From positions 496,001 to 560,000 of the forward strand of contig JARKIF010000019.1 of assembly GCA_029378245.1 (NCBI GenBank): a DNA stretch of 64,000 nt, given 5' to 3'. Source of the DNA: Roridomyces roridus. Its lineage: Eukaryota > Basidiomycota > Agaricomycetes > Agaricales > Mycenaceae. Of the stretch, positions 1 through 11,493 are shown in pieces. Each line of letters starts with the position of its first letter. Position 1 is the first letter of the stretch. Under the pieces are notes generated by a model. The model saw only the letters and a program-made list of their open reading frames with translations, had not been told where the DNA came from and searched no databases. Both the position numbers and the translations under genes were made by a program.

Positions 1-1815
1 CGTGCATCATCGGCACTTGAGGGTCGTCGGGGGCCGCGATGCGGAGGAATTCCCGCGCGTTTCCAAGAGCTTGCTGCAACAACAGGTTCAGCTCCCGCAA
101 CCGAATTTCATCAGCCAATCCCTGCGCCATCTCCGCCAAGACGTTCATCGACGAGTAGGTGCTGTATGAGAGAAGCATGACACGCAAATAGTCGGAGATT
201 TCCGGGCATTGAAGCCCTTTATCCGCAAACAACATTGTTTGCGTGCCCATATCGCCGCCCACCGTCATGATGTAGTAGAAATAGGCAACAGACGGATGTC
301 GTTCGAGAGACGCTCTCGAAAAGACAACCGCCTCCTCCCACTGCCCGTCCGAAACGAGGCGCTGCACATGGAGGATGTCAGCGCTCGCGTCGTCTCCGTC
401 CGCTCGCACCGCGTCTTCGCACTCCTGGAGCAAGTCAAGGAACGTCTCGCCGCCTTCCACGTCGTGATACTTCCTCAGCATCATTTCTCTGCGCATAGCC
501 AAATCCACGATAGCCCGTCCGATGTCTGAGCGTGAGCGGGGCTCGCCCGTCTCGACCAGATCGGCCAGCTCGTCGTAGACGTCATCACCCACAGAGGACC
601 AGGATTCCGATTCGCGGTAGTACTCGTCCAGCATCATCTTGGCACGCGCTGATACCCGGGGTTTTTCTGGTGGCTCCTCCGAGTCGCCTGAGTCCTCCTG
701 GTCGTCTGAGTCCTCCTGTTGGTTTGAATCCTCCTGTTCGTCTGAATCCTCCGGGTCGTCTGGATCCTCAGGGTCGTCTGAATCGTGAGAAACGTCTGAA
801 TCGTCAGAGTCGTCTGAATCTTCGGAGTCGTCTGAGTCCTCCGAGTCCTCCGAGTCGGACTGAGTACGAGGTTCCACCAAGTCGGCACAAAGAAGAAGAA
901 GACATCGCTGTGCCGAGATGCGCGTCCGTATATCCTGCGCCCTCGTACAGGCGATGAGAAAATCGACCGAGTCGGGCATCGAGAGGAATACACCAGCTTC
1001 GTCCGAGACATGGTCATAGCAAAAGATGAGCAGGTGGATGAAGCTGACGTGCGTGGAGCCCGGGAGGCGCACCACGCTCAGCGCGAATCGAAGGACGCGC
1101 GGCAAATCGACGTCAAAGTCCAACTCGTCTTCTTCGGCATCGACGACGACCGAGGCGGTCGCGTGGGTGAGAACGCAGACGGCTGTTTCTGCATAGTCGA
1201 GATTGTCTCGTTGCATCTCGGCAGTGTCGAGGATAGTCGACGTGTGGCGTGCAATTTTGCGGAGCACGTCGGTATCGTGAAAGTGAGTAACATCGCTCAG
1301 CGTGTTCATCACCACATGTTTTGCATTTGGGGAGTCGGAGCATAACACCGCCATGGCTGTTTCGAGAAACTCTGGCGAAAAAAGTCAAGTGGCACCCAAT
1401 TCTCCCCAACAAGTAGATACGCACGGGTTTCAGAAAAGATACGCGTCCGCAAGACGCTATCGTCTCCCATTCGTCCAAAGATCGAAATGACCACAGCAGC
1501 TAGCTGGTCGCACAGAGCTTGAGCTCCATTAGCCCGCCGTTCCTGCTCCTGGGTTTGCATCAACACCTCGTTCAGCACCGACGCGATCGAATCAAACGAT
1601 TCATGACACTGTTTGAATCCTCGGGATGTACTAAAGTCTAGACTGTATTGATTGACCAAGAATCGTCAACAGAAGCCTTGCCTACCAGGAAGCTCCAACA
1701 TGCGAGAGACCCCGAGGATGATATCTTCGACGTCGCTGGAGAGGTTGGCAGCGATGAGAAGCTGATTGAAAGTAGGGCCTTGGGCGCGGATTTTCCTTTG
1801 GGTCTTTTTCGCCAT
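1..1815 (-). CDS. MYND-family gene, 3' end outside the window
   Basis: Paralogue of the MYND zinc-finger proteins at 17.5, 22.9, 31.0 and 53.4 kb. The start is the ATG at 1815 (protein begins MAKKTQRK). Exons read as 1815-1686, 1637-1425 and 1371 leftwards to the window edge; the second acceptor is chosen because it gives DFSTSRGFKQCHESF, matching the DCNTSRGLKQCH motif of the paralogue at 31 kb. The long third exon is all-helical in character and contains the family motifs FLIACTRAQDIRTRISAQR and LERHPSVAYFYYIM, which resemble a TPR-like helix pair. The frame stays open to base 1, ending at the APDDP motif, so the C-terminal MYND finger lies to the left of this window and is not seen. An acidic Ser/Asp-rich tract unique to this copy is listed separately. 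Unlike the copies at 17.5 and 22.9 kb it has no head-to-head partner gene; its start lies 107 bp from the stop of the gene at 1923. Confidence 0.8.
668..866 (-). repeat. Ser/Asp/Glu-rich coding minisatellite in the MYND-family gene
   Basis: On the coding (minus) strand this stretch is built from short units of the type GACTCNGANGAN and encodes a run of about 60 residues that are almost all Ser, Asp, Glu, Pro and Gln. It falls at the point where paralogues have a short loop between an ALCADFEPE-type segment and SARVEDALEKFY. The frame is kept throughout, so the expansion looks tolerated. None of the other MYND copies in the window carries it. Confidence 0.75.
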
Positions 1816-1922
1816 GGTGGTGGTCGAGGTGAAAGAGGAAACGGTCACATGCCACCGTGATTGGCGGTCATCTCCGAAACGAAAATATGCATTATAGTAT
1901 AAGTACAGCCCAGCAGACTCTT

Positions 1923-3785
1923 CTACCAAAAATGCGTATTCTTCGGGTCCAGCGCCTTATTCGCCATCCTCAGCATCACCGAATCTGATGTGAGGCTAGA
2001 AAACTACATTCCGAGTCGTCAGCAATCTTATCAAATGAGAATCGAATACACTCACCCCATTCCCAACAAACCACTCTGCTCGCTGCGCAGCATACATATC
2101 CACCGCCTCGCTCACATACTTTGCCTCCCAGCTAAGCTTCAAATCCCGACTCGTCCCAACCGACCACGGACGCGCAGTCCTCAGCGCCTCAACCAGCTCA
2201 GCAAGGAACGGATTCTTCGCGTTCGTCATGATATACACCCGCTCAATCTTGCTATCAGCCGGCACGGCCTCTGCTATACCGAGCACCTTCTCCACAATCT
2301 GCGCCACGGAAGGCAGACAATGCCTCATCGTATCCTCCTCCGTCGTCTTGGCCAGAACGAATTTATCCGGGAGGACGGGGAAACTGTTGAAACCGGTGAA
2401 ACCCATTTGGTTTGGGTACGCCTCTGCACACCACCCCTCAAAGTCACCGCGTCGGATGTGCAGCGCGAGGAGGCCGTAGAGTGACTTGGTGGAGGTCGTC
2501 AAGGTCAACGGCGCGGCAGACGCGGGCCCAAAGAACTTGAAATTGTTGGCGAATTGCTGGAGGATGAGCGGAGACCAGCCAAAGTCGGCGAGGATGGGTG
2601 ATTCAGCCATTGCAGGGAAGACGTCGAGGACGCGATCCGTGTTGGTGATTCTGGAAGTGAAGGATTAGCTACGAACATTAAAGCACAAGGATGATCTCAC
2701 TTGTAGCTGAACAAAGCAGGACTCCAGCCCGCCAGCTCAACGCATGCCGCATCAGTGGCATTCAGCGCGGCCACCCAGTGCGCGATAATCTCAGCTACTC
2801 CTGCGTTCCCAGGGACCGTGTTTTGTATATCGCTCGTGTCGATGACAGTCCGATTCCCCTCGGGACATACGCTGAAAAAGTGTTCGCGAGAAACTGCACG
2901 AGGAACGTCCGGGGTGCGCATCGTGCCGCCGATAATCGGTCCTAAGACGATAAGCAAGAAGAAGAACGAGTGAGAATGGGACAGACCTGAGATGAACGCG
3001 GACAAGGGGATCCGCGCGGGTATCGGGCTACCGTTAAACCATTGAGTGATATCAGGTCCGCCCAGCGCCCAAGTGTAGTTGTCGAATACATACGACCGCT
3101 TCGCAGCATAAGCCAAGTACGCATTCAAAACCATCTCTTGCATATAATTCCCCCACCCAAACTCGTACCCATGATTCGCAAACCACAAGTACTTGGCATG
3201 CGCCCCGTCGGGATATGGGAGCGACAGATCGTGCTGAGGAAGAAGCCTCTCTTGTTCCCGCCACTCCTCGTACAACGGCGGAGGACGCGGGCCTGGTCCT
3301 TCCCAAGCGGGTTCCACATCTGGCAGCGCAGAGGCGACGGGCGGCTCTGCAGCCACTGGGGGCTCCGCTGCTGGCGAAGGACGAGCGATGGACGGCTTCT
3401 CGATCACCACAGAGTGAACGAGAGGGGCTTCCCCAAGTACATGGTGGCCTAGAGGCAACTCAGCTGGCGGGGCTGGCTCGGGAAGCAGGTCTGGCGGGAG
3501 AACCTGGGGCATCGCCGGGGGAGTGACAATAGGATGTGCGAAGGGCGGTTCCACCTCGGGCTCTTCCACAGTAGCAACAGCAGCAAGTGGCACCTTGGGT
3601 TTGTCGGCGAAAACAGGCTGAGACATCGTCTGAGCAGGCGACAGCTCAGCCCAGTAGCGGTACAGTATGACAAGAAAGAGCGTGGCGACGGCTATGGAAC
3701 GGACGGAGGACAGACGGACGCCAGGCCATTTTCGACGGCTCTGGTAAGGGTACGCCGAGCTGGTGGTGGGGAGGAACGAGCTCAT
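1923..3785 (-). CDS. Glycosyltransferase-like type II membrane protein (O-fucosyltransferase-like)
   Basis: Four exons (3785-2987, 2941-2701, 2650-2056, 2003-1923) give a 571-residue protein. The start is the ATG giving MSSFLPTTSSAYPYQSRR; a longer reading lacks an ATG. After a short basic N-terminus there is one hydrophobic helix (about residues 24-40), then a long Pro/Glu/Val-rich stem, the fingerprint of a Golgi type II enzyme. The luminal part has LLALHIRRGDFEGWC, which resembles the donor-binding HxRRGD-type motif of the O-fucosyltransferase superfamily (PF10250 and related GT folds), and ends MLRMANKALDPKNTHFW. It is a clear paralogue of the gene at 15630-17387 (shared HDLSLPYPDG, YLWFANHGY, NAYLAYA, SPILAD). 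Substrate and acceptor cannot be told from sequence. Membership of the superfamily is inferred from the motif and topology. Confidence 0.75.
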
Positions 3786-4006
3786 GGAAGTGCGGAAGGA
3801 GAGCAAGACTCGAATTCATTCGATCGGCCGTGGAAAAGGAGGTCCCCTATGTCCGTGCCTGCGATAAACCTCGGGAGAAAATAAATGAGACGAGTGGGCG
3901 GCCATGTGTGGCATACAAAGCAGCAGTAGCCTGTAGGCTGCGAGGTGCGAGATGCCAGTCAAAAGGAAGATTTCCAAATCTGGATGAATTGAAGATTCTA
4001 CGTGCT

Positions 4007-5311
4007 CTAGTCTACAGCCTCGAACTCTCCAAACACCTGCCGCCTCAACCACTCTGGATTATAATCATTTATTCTCAAAAGCGCCCTCCCAATATCGGAC
4101 GTATTATCGTATTTGCTGCTTCAAAGTAAGCGACTGAAGGAATGTCAAGGAAAAGGGGAAAAAACTCACTGCCCATCCATCTCCGCAATCGTCAAGCCCC
4201 CAGCCGGTGCAATCATATGCGCCAACACCCCAGACGACGACTCCCCCAGCAGCAGGATATCGTGGTTGCTCAACTGCTGAAGATCCGCCCACGGCTCTCC
4301 TGTATCGAGAATCTCAAACGGCGCAAGCCCCATCCCGACCTCAGGGTCGTTGAGCTGCCCGATAATAGACGGACTGGCAGATTCGATAGCAAGCGTGAGC
4401 TTGACGTTTGCCTCGCCGGCCAGGGCGCGCAAATCAGAGACGACGCCTGCGATTGCAGGCAGTGGCATCGAGCCGCGGAAGTGCGTGGGGAGGGTGTCAC
4501 TGTGCCCCGTGTCGCCCCAGCGAATGTGAGCTGCGATGGTAATAGGGCGCGAAGGAGGGAAGCAGAGAGGCAAGGGAGCGATGGGACTTGAAGGCGGGGG
4601 AAGGGCAAGTCGCTCGCGGGTCCACTCCGCGATGCAGCCGTTGAGGTCTTGCGTCGTCTGGAGGGAACAATGAGTACGGTGGGGAGGTGGCAACAAGTAA
4701 GACGTACCTCCTGGGGGGATCAATGATACTCGTGCAGTCTGCCAGGTAGTCTTTGATATCATTTATGTCCTTCTCCGCCTGAGGATTACCCGCGCACAAG
4801 GCACGGACCAGCCCCTCGCGACCCTCGTTAGCGATGTAGTCGGTCAAACTGCACGCCTTGGTCGTGTCCATCGGAGGTACGGGCGCATTGAAGTTGAGGA
4901 TGTCGGAAGTCGAATAATGGTGATCTGACTCGGTGAAAGCAAGTACTAGCTCCGAGTCGAGGGCGCGCGAGAGGACGATGCTGGTCTTGAAATGGTGAAA
5001 GTAAGACTGGAAAGAGTCAATATGATACTACATGGCAGAGACAAGATTGAGCGCACCCCAAGCCCCTCTCTAGTCAGCCCGCCCGCTCGAAGATACACAC
5101 GCTTGCTCGGTCTTGATTTTTGCGGTAAGGTCGCCGCTGATGATGATGTACCGTTCATCAGCCACACTCCGACGGAGAGGACGACGACAGCGGCCAAGGC
5201 GATGCGAAGTCCCAAGACGAGCTTTCGACGACTACCGGCTTTGGGGGTGGCTGAGACGTCTTCATTCGGATTTGAGGAGATGAGCTGGTAGAGAGGTTGG
5301 TAGATTGCCAT
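4007..5311 (-). CDS. Glycosyltransferase-like type II membrane protein
   Basis: Four exons (5311-5057, 5006-4704, 4657-4170, 4118-4007) give 385 residues. The N-terminus MAIYQPLYQL is followed by a basic patch and one transmembrane helix (about residues 31-52, LVLGLRIALAAVVVLSVGVW), so the protein is predicted to be a type II Golgi or ER membrane protein. The luminal part contains ITIAAHIRWGDT, an HxRxGD motif as in fucosyltransferase-like folds, and closes with DNTSDIGRALLRINDYNPEW. Exon 2 has two possible donors; the one after RRY keeps the frame. The last acceptor was chosen because it avoids an immediate stop and yields the well-formed C-terminal helix. It lies 221 bp upstream of the start of the gene at 1923-3785 and on the same strand, so the two may be functionally linked. 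Confidence 0.7.
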
Positions 5312-6142
5312 GATGACGAGCGGGAAATGGGAGCAGAAGTCGGCCCAAGCTTTTATACAGCACCACCTAGGAGCAGGTGGGACAGGGGTGCGGACGGCCT
5401 GCGGGATTATTTTTCTCGATCGGCGGTATGCGATCGACGAGGCAATGCAAGGGACCTGAGCGCACTTGAGCCTCTGCGTGGATGAAGGAGAGCGTTGCTT
5501 ACTTCAGAACTCTGGAAAGACCGTCGCGCTCCCAATGTACACCACTCCCATGACCTTCTCATGCAGCACCACGACTGGGTCGACGATCGGGCCACCAAGA
5601 CAAACGAAGCCCCTCCGCAGAATCGGTGTCTAGGCCGCGAAAGAACAGCCTCCGGATGCCGCGGTCTAAGGCGTTGAAGCTTGAAGGCGCGTGCAGCGTG
5701 CTTCACATCCACGGAGTGCCACATAGCACAAATGAGTCGGCTTTGCAGGGCGTCGGTCAAAACGGTTTTCTGGAAAGAAAACACACACATTGGGGTAGCA
5801 GAGGGTCTTGCTGCGTGTTGACGAAAATTGACATCCTAGCCATAGCTCTAGCCTGGCCCTTGCCAGGCAGTGGCGCGCAAGCAAGAGGCAGCAGATCACT
5901 TGATCCGTGACACAGTGTTGATAGCTCCGGTTGCGTGTGATTTGATGGAAATAACCACCAAAGGTGTCAAAACGCGGGGCAAGGCCAATGAGGTCTAGTT
6001 TCAAGTCAAGAGAGTGAGCTCAGACCGGTTGGGAGCATAAAGCAGGCAAAGGTGACGATGGAAGACTGACGACGACCGTCGGCAAAAGACGGAGTTTAGC
6101 GGCTTTCACGGAGGTGACGCTCGTTTAGGAAGGGGGGGTAGA
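5312..6142. other. Intergenic region next to the CACTA insertion
   Basis: No gene is supported here. Short open frames exist on both strands but none has splice structure, a recognisable motif or a paralogue in the window. Together with 15289-15629 it is the original divergent promoter region between the glycosyltransferase-like genes at 4007-5311 (-) and 15630-17387 (+), now split by the transposon. Confidence 0.5.
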
Positions 6143-6146
6143 TCAA

Positions 6147-6385
6147 CACTGTGTAAAGCAGAGTCACTTCCTAGGAGTGACCGCAAATCACTCCAAGGGA
6201 GATGGCGAGTCACTGCCATGGAGTGCTCTCGGCCACTCCCTTGAAGTGATTTTTGGCCAAAAACCATAGACGCTGGGAGTGTCCTCGAGCACTCCATAGC
6301 AGTGATTCAGGCTATCTTATGGGAGTGCCTTCGGACACTTCTTTGGAGTACCTAGGCACTTCATGGGAGGCTTTTCGGCGCCTTT
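6147..6385. repeat. CACTA left terminus with subterminal boxes
   Basis: After the terminal repeat, this stretch holds about a dozen GGAGTG/CACTCC/CACTTC boxes in both orientations (for example around 6173, 6193, 6220, 6232, 6273, 6290, 6321 and 6344). Such arrays bind the TnpA/TnpD-type proteins in known CACTA elements; that role here is inferred. Confidence 0.8.
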
Positions 6386-8161
6386 CTGGTTCCCGCGATT
6401 CCATTCGAATAAAAACCAATTTTATTGACCGCAAACTATCGACTACATGGATACATACGAGTTCGAGTCACAAAATCAATGTTCTGCAAGACGGTGTCAG
6501 TTAGCCGATGCAAAGGAAGTGAAAAGAAAACCGCGTAGCTTGCAATACCGCCATGGGCTCGAAATGGACGACTGGCGTGGAGCGAGGCGCGCGCGGCGAA
6601 AAAAGTCGGCGGTGGCGGTGGCGTGGGGCTATAGCGGAAGGGTGACGGTCGCAGCGAGGAAGTCGACGTTTACGAGCCGCGGTCAATAAACCTGAGGAAA
6701 GAATCAGCTCGCAGAATCCAGCTGTAGAGTGAACGAACCGGAGGGACTGATACAGATACACGAGTGTACCAAGGCAAGATAAGAAGACTGCTTAGGTACA
6801 GACATTGTCAGGCTGGCGACTAGAATGCGGGATAAAAGACATACCTGGTTGGTAGTCGAAGCGACAGTCCTTCGTGATGTTCCTGGAATTGTCGTTAGGC
6901 GGCAACCAAGTAGGCAGAGGGTGGTGATACGAACCCCACGATGGTAACCAGAATCTTGAATCTGAGTTTTCGTCTGAACTTGGAAATCGGTGAGAAAGAA
7001 GCAAGAGAAAGAACGATTGGATAAATACGCACATCACATTTGGAACAAATTTTCATGGTTTTCTTCATTCCGCTTGCAAACACTCATTAGGAACGAGGAA
7101 GGGAAATGAGAAGCGCACACACCTAAACGCGACCAAAGAACAACATCGCGAGGCAGCCTGATGGCGCAGTTAGCTAAAATCAAGTAATTATCAGAACGAG
7201 GAGAGGAAGATACACACCGGGCTCGATGTGCCTGGCCAGATCACCGCTTCTCTTGGTGACGTTTCTGCAGACCGTGTAGTTGTCGTCAGGCGGCACTCAG
7301 CGTTCGCGGCAATCTTTTTTTTCTTCCTGCATAATAGGTCAGCATCGCGAAGAGACTTGAGGGGACGCCGGAAGAGCACGGGACACGCTTACCCCGAGCA
7401 TGGTCATCGTTTGGGTCGATATTGAATTGCAGCTCGTTGTATTGAGGTGGGGTGAGGCCGTTGAGAGCAGCACGAGTGGAGTTGAGGGCAGCGGGGATGT
7501 CGAGGAGGATGACCGCGTCGCGGCCAGGTTGCCGATGAAGCCGCCCGATGGATGTCGGTCGCGTACTGTGTACTGGAGGCTACCCCTTCGTCGAATTGCT
7601 TGCCATGGGAAGTTACGGGGTAAGCCATCGACAATGGTGAGGAGAGTCGGAAGGAGAGGGAAGGGAGGGCCGGAGCAACCACAACGAGCAAGGCTGGGGC
7701 ATAGGTGTAACTGGAGCATGTGAGCTTGTGGATTCTGGGCTGCGCGGTGTCGGTGAGGGTGGATGATGAGGACCAGAAGGTCGAGCAGCGTCGCGCACGG
7801 GTATATGGAGGGATGAAGGGATGACATGCGAGGGTGGAGGAACCCTCAAGGAGCGACTGCTGCTTGACTGCTGCCGTCGAGAAGAGGTCCTTGTCGCCGA
7901 CAAAGCGGTGTGGACGACTGCGTCGGTGAGTGTGGTGGCAGCCCCCCAGGTGAGAGGAAAAGGCGATTGGAAAGGGTGCCCTTGAAAGGGAGAGAGTGGG
8001 GCAGACGAGTTGGGGCAACGGGCACGCACCGTGGAGTAGACTGAGAGGCGATTCCGCGGACAGAGAGGTCGGCTGAGCGCGATTCGTTGATGAGACGCGT
8101 TGTCGATGCATCGAGCTGGCGTTATTAGCTGTATATGGATGTCAGTACGAGCAGTCGAGCT
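6386..8161. other. CACTA left internal region without a convincing gene
   Basis: About 1.8 kb between the left subterminal array and the possible small gene at 8162-8661. Minus-strand open frames of 130-235 codons occur at 7339-8111, but they are Ser/Pro/His-rich, overlap one another and show no motif. They could be exons of an element gene that I cannot assemble. Confidence 0.4.
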
Positions 8162-8661
8162 TTAAAGTACATTCGCGCGACCCTTCTCGACAGCGGAAAG
8201 TCCACTAGACCCATGGGGCGGGCCTGCCAGACACCCGGTTTGACGAGCAAGGGCGCCGACGGAAGAAAAAAGACTCGCCTTCATCGGGTTCTTTGGCACG
8301 GCACTCCCATCCGTGCAACGTGAATGTATGCGTCTGAAACGGTAGGTTTGGTCCAAATAGACGTTGCGAAACTCATATGACGCACCGTTCTGCCCAGAGA
8401 ACCCGTACGTGCCCGGCGCTGAGACGGCAGATGCTTGCGAGAACGGCGCGTTCTGCTGGACGCATCGTTGGCGGAGACGGGCTGAAAGAGGCTCTCAGGT
8501 AGCTCAGGTAGTTTAGCGCACGGGGCCTACCTGGTGCGAGACGGAGAGCGGCGGACGGGGCGTTGGGGATGGTGGTGGTGCAGAAGAAGGAGAGGACAAA
8601 CAAATGTAAACTCACCGACGCGTTCTTGATCAAACGCGACTCTAATGCAATTCTCGTTCAT
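8162..8661 (-). CDS. Possible third CACTA-borne gene (uncertain)
   Basis: An ATG at 8661 opens MNENCIRVAFDQERV, followed by a good donor (GTGAGT) at 8615. A coding-like frame downstream includes APGTYGFSGQNGASYEFRNV and runs to a stop at 8162. The join between the two is ambiguous and no family is recognised. It is listed because it lies upstream of the element's other two minus-strand genes in the direction of the left terminus and is otherwise unexplained. Confidence 0.25.
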
Positions 8662-8815
8662 TTGGCCTCCAAGAAATCGATACAGCAAGTGGTTACAACA
8701 GGTTGACGTGGCTACAGTTTTCTAATCCCAGAAAGAATCCATTAGTATTAGCATAGAATAAGTATCTAATAGGAAGAGTTTGTGAGCAGACAAGTCGCGG
8801 TCGCGCTGGGATCTC

Positions 8816-11398
8816 CTACCAAGACCCTCTGCTGCGCGTCTGTCGTCCGGCGGTTGAACTCTTCTTGGGAGACTTCGGCTGCTCCTTCTTCTTAGATTCA
8901 ATCAACTCCGGCTTGGCTTTCTTGGTACGCCTCGGCTGCTCCTCTGCCTCGACCTCCTCCTTCGGCTCCGTCTTCTACATAATCATCAGTTGTCGTTCAA
9001 TGCGAGATTGAGGAGCACGCACACGCTTGCGTTTCGGCGCTGCCACACTCTTGAAATAATTCAGTCATCTGCTGCAGCCCGGCGACGAGAGGTACTTACA
9101 TTCGTTTTCGAGGAGCTCACGGGCGCCGCGGCCTTGACCTTCTTGAAATGATTCAGCGCGACATGAAAGCAGTGACTAGGAAACGCACGGCAGGTTTCGG
9201 GGCCTTTGGCGCGCCGGGCTTGGGAGCATCGTCAGTGGCTTGAAGAACGACGGGAGCCGACCATACCGCCGGGAAATCATCCAATGAAAGAGTCTGTGCT
9301 TCGGGGATCTGGAACACGGTTCAGCAAGACAGATGCGAAGGACTGGCAAAGCTTACTATGAGCTTTACACCGCGAGATTGGGTCAACTGCGGTTTCCGGT
9401 GTCGGGGAGGCTGCGATGAACTTGCAGGAACGATCACGTCGACCTTGACTGGTCGAGTGGAATGGAAAACCAAGCCGTACATCCGACTCTTGCCAAGCAT
9501 CTCGACTGCTTCGTCCAACGGGATATTCAGATCTTCGGATATCAGCGAGGCGACGATATGGGGAACCAGGACCACATCGTGGAAGCGTGAAAGCGGGATG
9601 AGATTGGAGGTCTCGTCGTACTGGTCCCAAGGCTGCGGCAAGTCCGTCAGCTCAGAGAGAGTATGGTACAGGGAGTTATGGGGTTCGTCATCGTCATTTT
9701 CCGACTCTTCTTTGAAGTATTCGGACATTAGTTTCTTCATGATATAGAGCCCCTTGGGACCGTAACTGCCACACAGAAAGAATGAGAAGCATGCTCCGTA
9801 AAAGGCTTGGCACACATACTATCCTGCACCAAGGTCAGCGTCGGGGTAATACGCGCTGGGGTTCCGAGAAAAATCATAAACAGAGTAATTAATCTTCTGC
9901 AAGAATTTGAGCCAGACAGGCGATGTTTGAAGGGTAGGGATGTCGGAACGAAGGGGGTTCAGGTCCGGCAGGATGGACTCGACGCGGCTGGATAATTTAT
10001 CAAAATTGACTGGCTGGGGCCAGCCGTAGTGCGTAGCTTCAGCCAAGAGGGCGTTGTGCTTCTTGAGCACTTCACAGATCTTGGCATCCAGTGATGTGTC
10101 TTTGGCATCCAAGTGTTTCTTCTGGGCAAGGAGGGCGGTCAGTGCTGGTGGAATAACCTCAGGGAGGATGTCGTTGCACTTCTTTCCGGGACAGACAAGC
10201 GGTTTGAGCTGAGCAGAATGAGGTTGCTGCACACACGCGATTGGACATTCATACCTTTTTTGCCGGACGCAATGAGAGGGGTTCAGGGTCGTTCAGCTTG
10301 CGTGTCCGTAACTGAGCGCCAGGCGTCAGCGAGGCGTACAACGATAACGCTCCAACTCACCGGAGACGGTGACGGTGGCCGAGGGGACGATTTGGATTTG
10401 AGTTTTGACTGAGGTAAAGGTGAGCATGCGAAAGGAAAGAATATATGAGCGCAGACCTTTTTGACCGGAGTCTCAGCCTTGGTCTTGTTCGTCTTGACCG
10501 CGTTTGGCGTCTTCGATGGCTCGACATTCTCCTGGACGGGAATCAGAAGACAGTTAAAAGAGAGACAACGAGGAGCAATACCTTGATCTCTTCCAAGTCG
10601 AGATCCAAAGGAGCATCCTCCATTTCCTCCACCCCGTCCATCTCATCACAGTCACCCGTATCGAGCTCCAAGCCGTCCTCACCCGCTTCCCCGTCCTCTC
10701 CATCGACGACGACATCCTCCATCTCCGAGTCGGAGCCTCCGACCGACTCGCCATCGTTCTCTTCCGCCTCCGCCTCTACATCGTCATCCCATTCTGCAGG
10801 ATCGTGCTTCTCCGCCTCCTTCTCCTCCTTCGCCGCCCGCTTGAACTTGTAGTTGTGATTTGTGAGAAACTGCTTGATCAAGTCGCGAATGGGCCAGCCG
10901 CCGTCAAAGCGCTGGAAGTATGTAAAATCTCTCTTAATCTGACTGAGGTGAGTGTCCAGTTGTTTGCACGACAAAAGGATACTCACGCGTGCGATGACCG
11001 TTGCCAGGGTGGTCGGATTCTGCTTTTGTATCGTTTTGCCCGTCATTAGGAAGCGACTCGCATAATGCCGAACAATTTTCTGTGGATGCAGGTCAGAGGA
11101 TTCGGGGTATGATGCTGAAGCACTGGCACGCACTGAAAGACGATTGTAGCGCGTTTTATTCTTGCTCAACCTCATAGCTGTCTGCAACCGATAGCCCTTT
11201 CCCTTTCCAGCTTGGCCCTTTGGACGAGGGATGAGCTTCTTGGGCTTGCTCTGCTGCTTGGCGATTTCCGCTAAAGTCGCGTCAGCCAGGGTCCAATGTG
11301 TCCGAGCTGTGCCTACCAATCTTCTTCTTGGCCTCTGCGAGTTGTTTTCTCAGTTGGATAACCTCCTCTTCAGGACTGGGCGCAGCCTTGGTAGGCAT
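8816..11398 (-). CDS. Second CACTA gene: basic/acidic protein of a basidiomycete-expanded family
   Basis: Starts at ATG 11398 (MPTKAAPSPEEEVIQLRKQL, a predicted coiled coil) and runs through at least eight short exons to a TAG at 8816 (C-terminus KKSSTAGRQTRSRGSW). The second exon carries KKLIPRPKGQAGKGKGYRLQ, similar to the LIPRP(K/P)GxAGR(D) motif I recall from large families of unannotated basidiomycete proteins. The following exons contain the segment FQRFDGGWPIRDLIKQFLTN, then a long Asp/Glu-rich tract (10600-10790), a helical domain (9819-10232, PVWLKFLQKINYSVYDFSRN) and a Lys-rich tail. The position inside the terminal repeats and the same orientation as the transposase mark it as an element gene, perhaps a DNA-binding or regulatory protein like plant TnpA. 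That function is inference only. The exon joins between 8990 and 9350 are the least certain. Confidence 0.65.
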
Positions 11399-11493
11399 GA
11401 TGGAGGGAGAAGAGAAGAAGTGTATTGACACGTGACTGTGACATCACGCGTTAATTAAACATCGCGTCGCGCAACTCGCTAATCACAAGCTAC

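Noticed and set aside
209..529. Open frames on the plus strand inside the first MYND-family gene, and similar mirror frames elsewhere
   Set aside because: They are antisense shadows of the coding strand, whose exons match paralogues.
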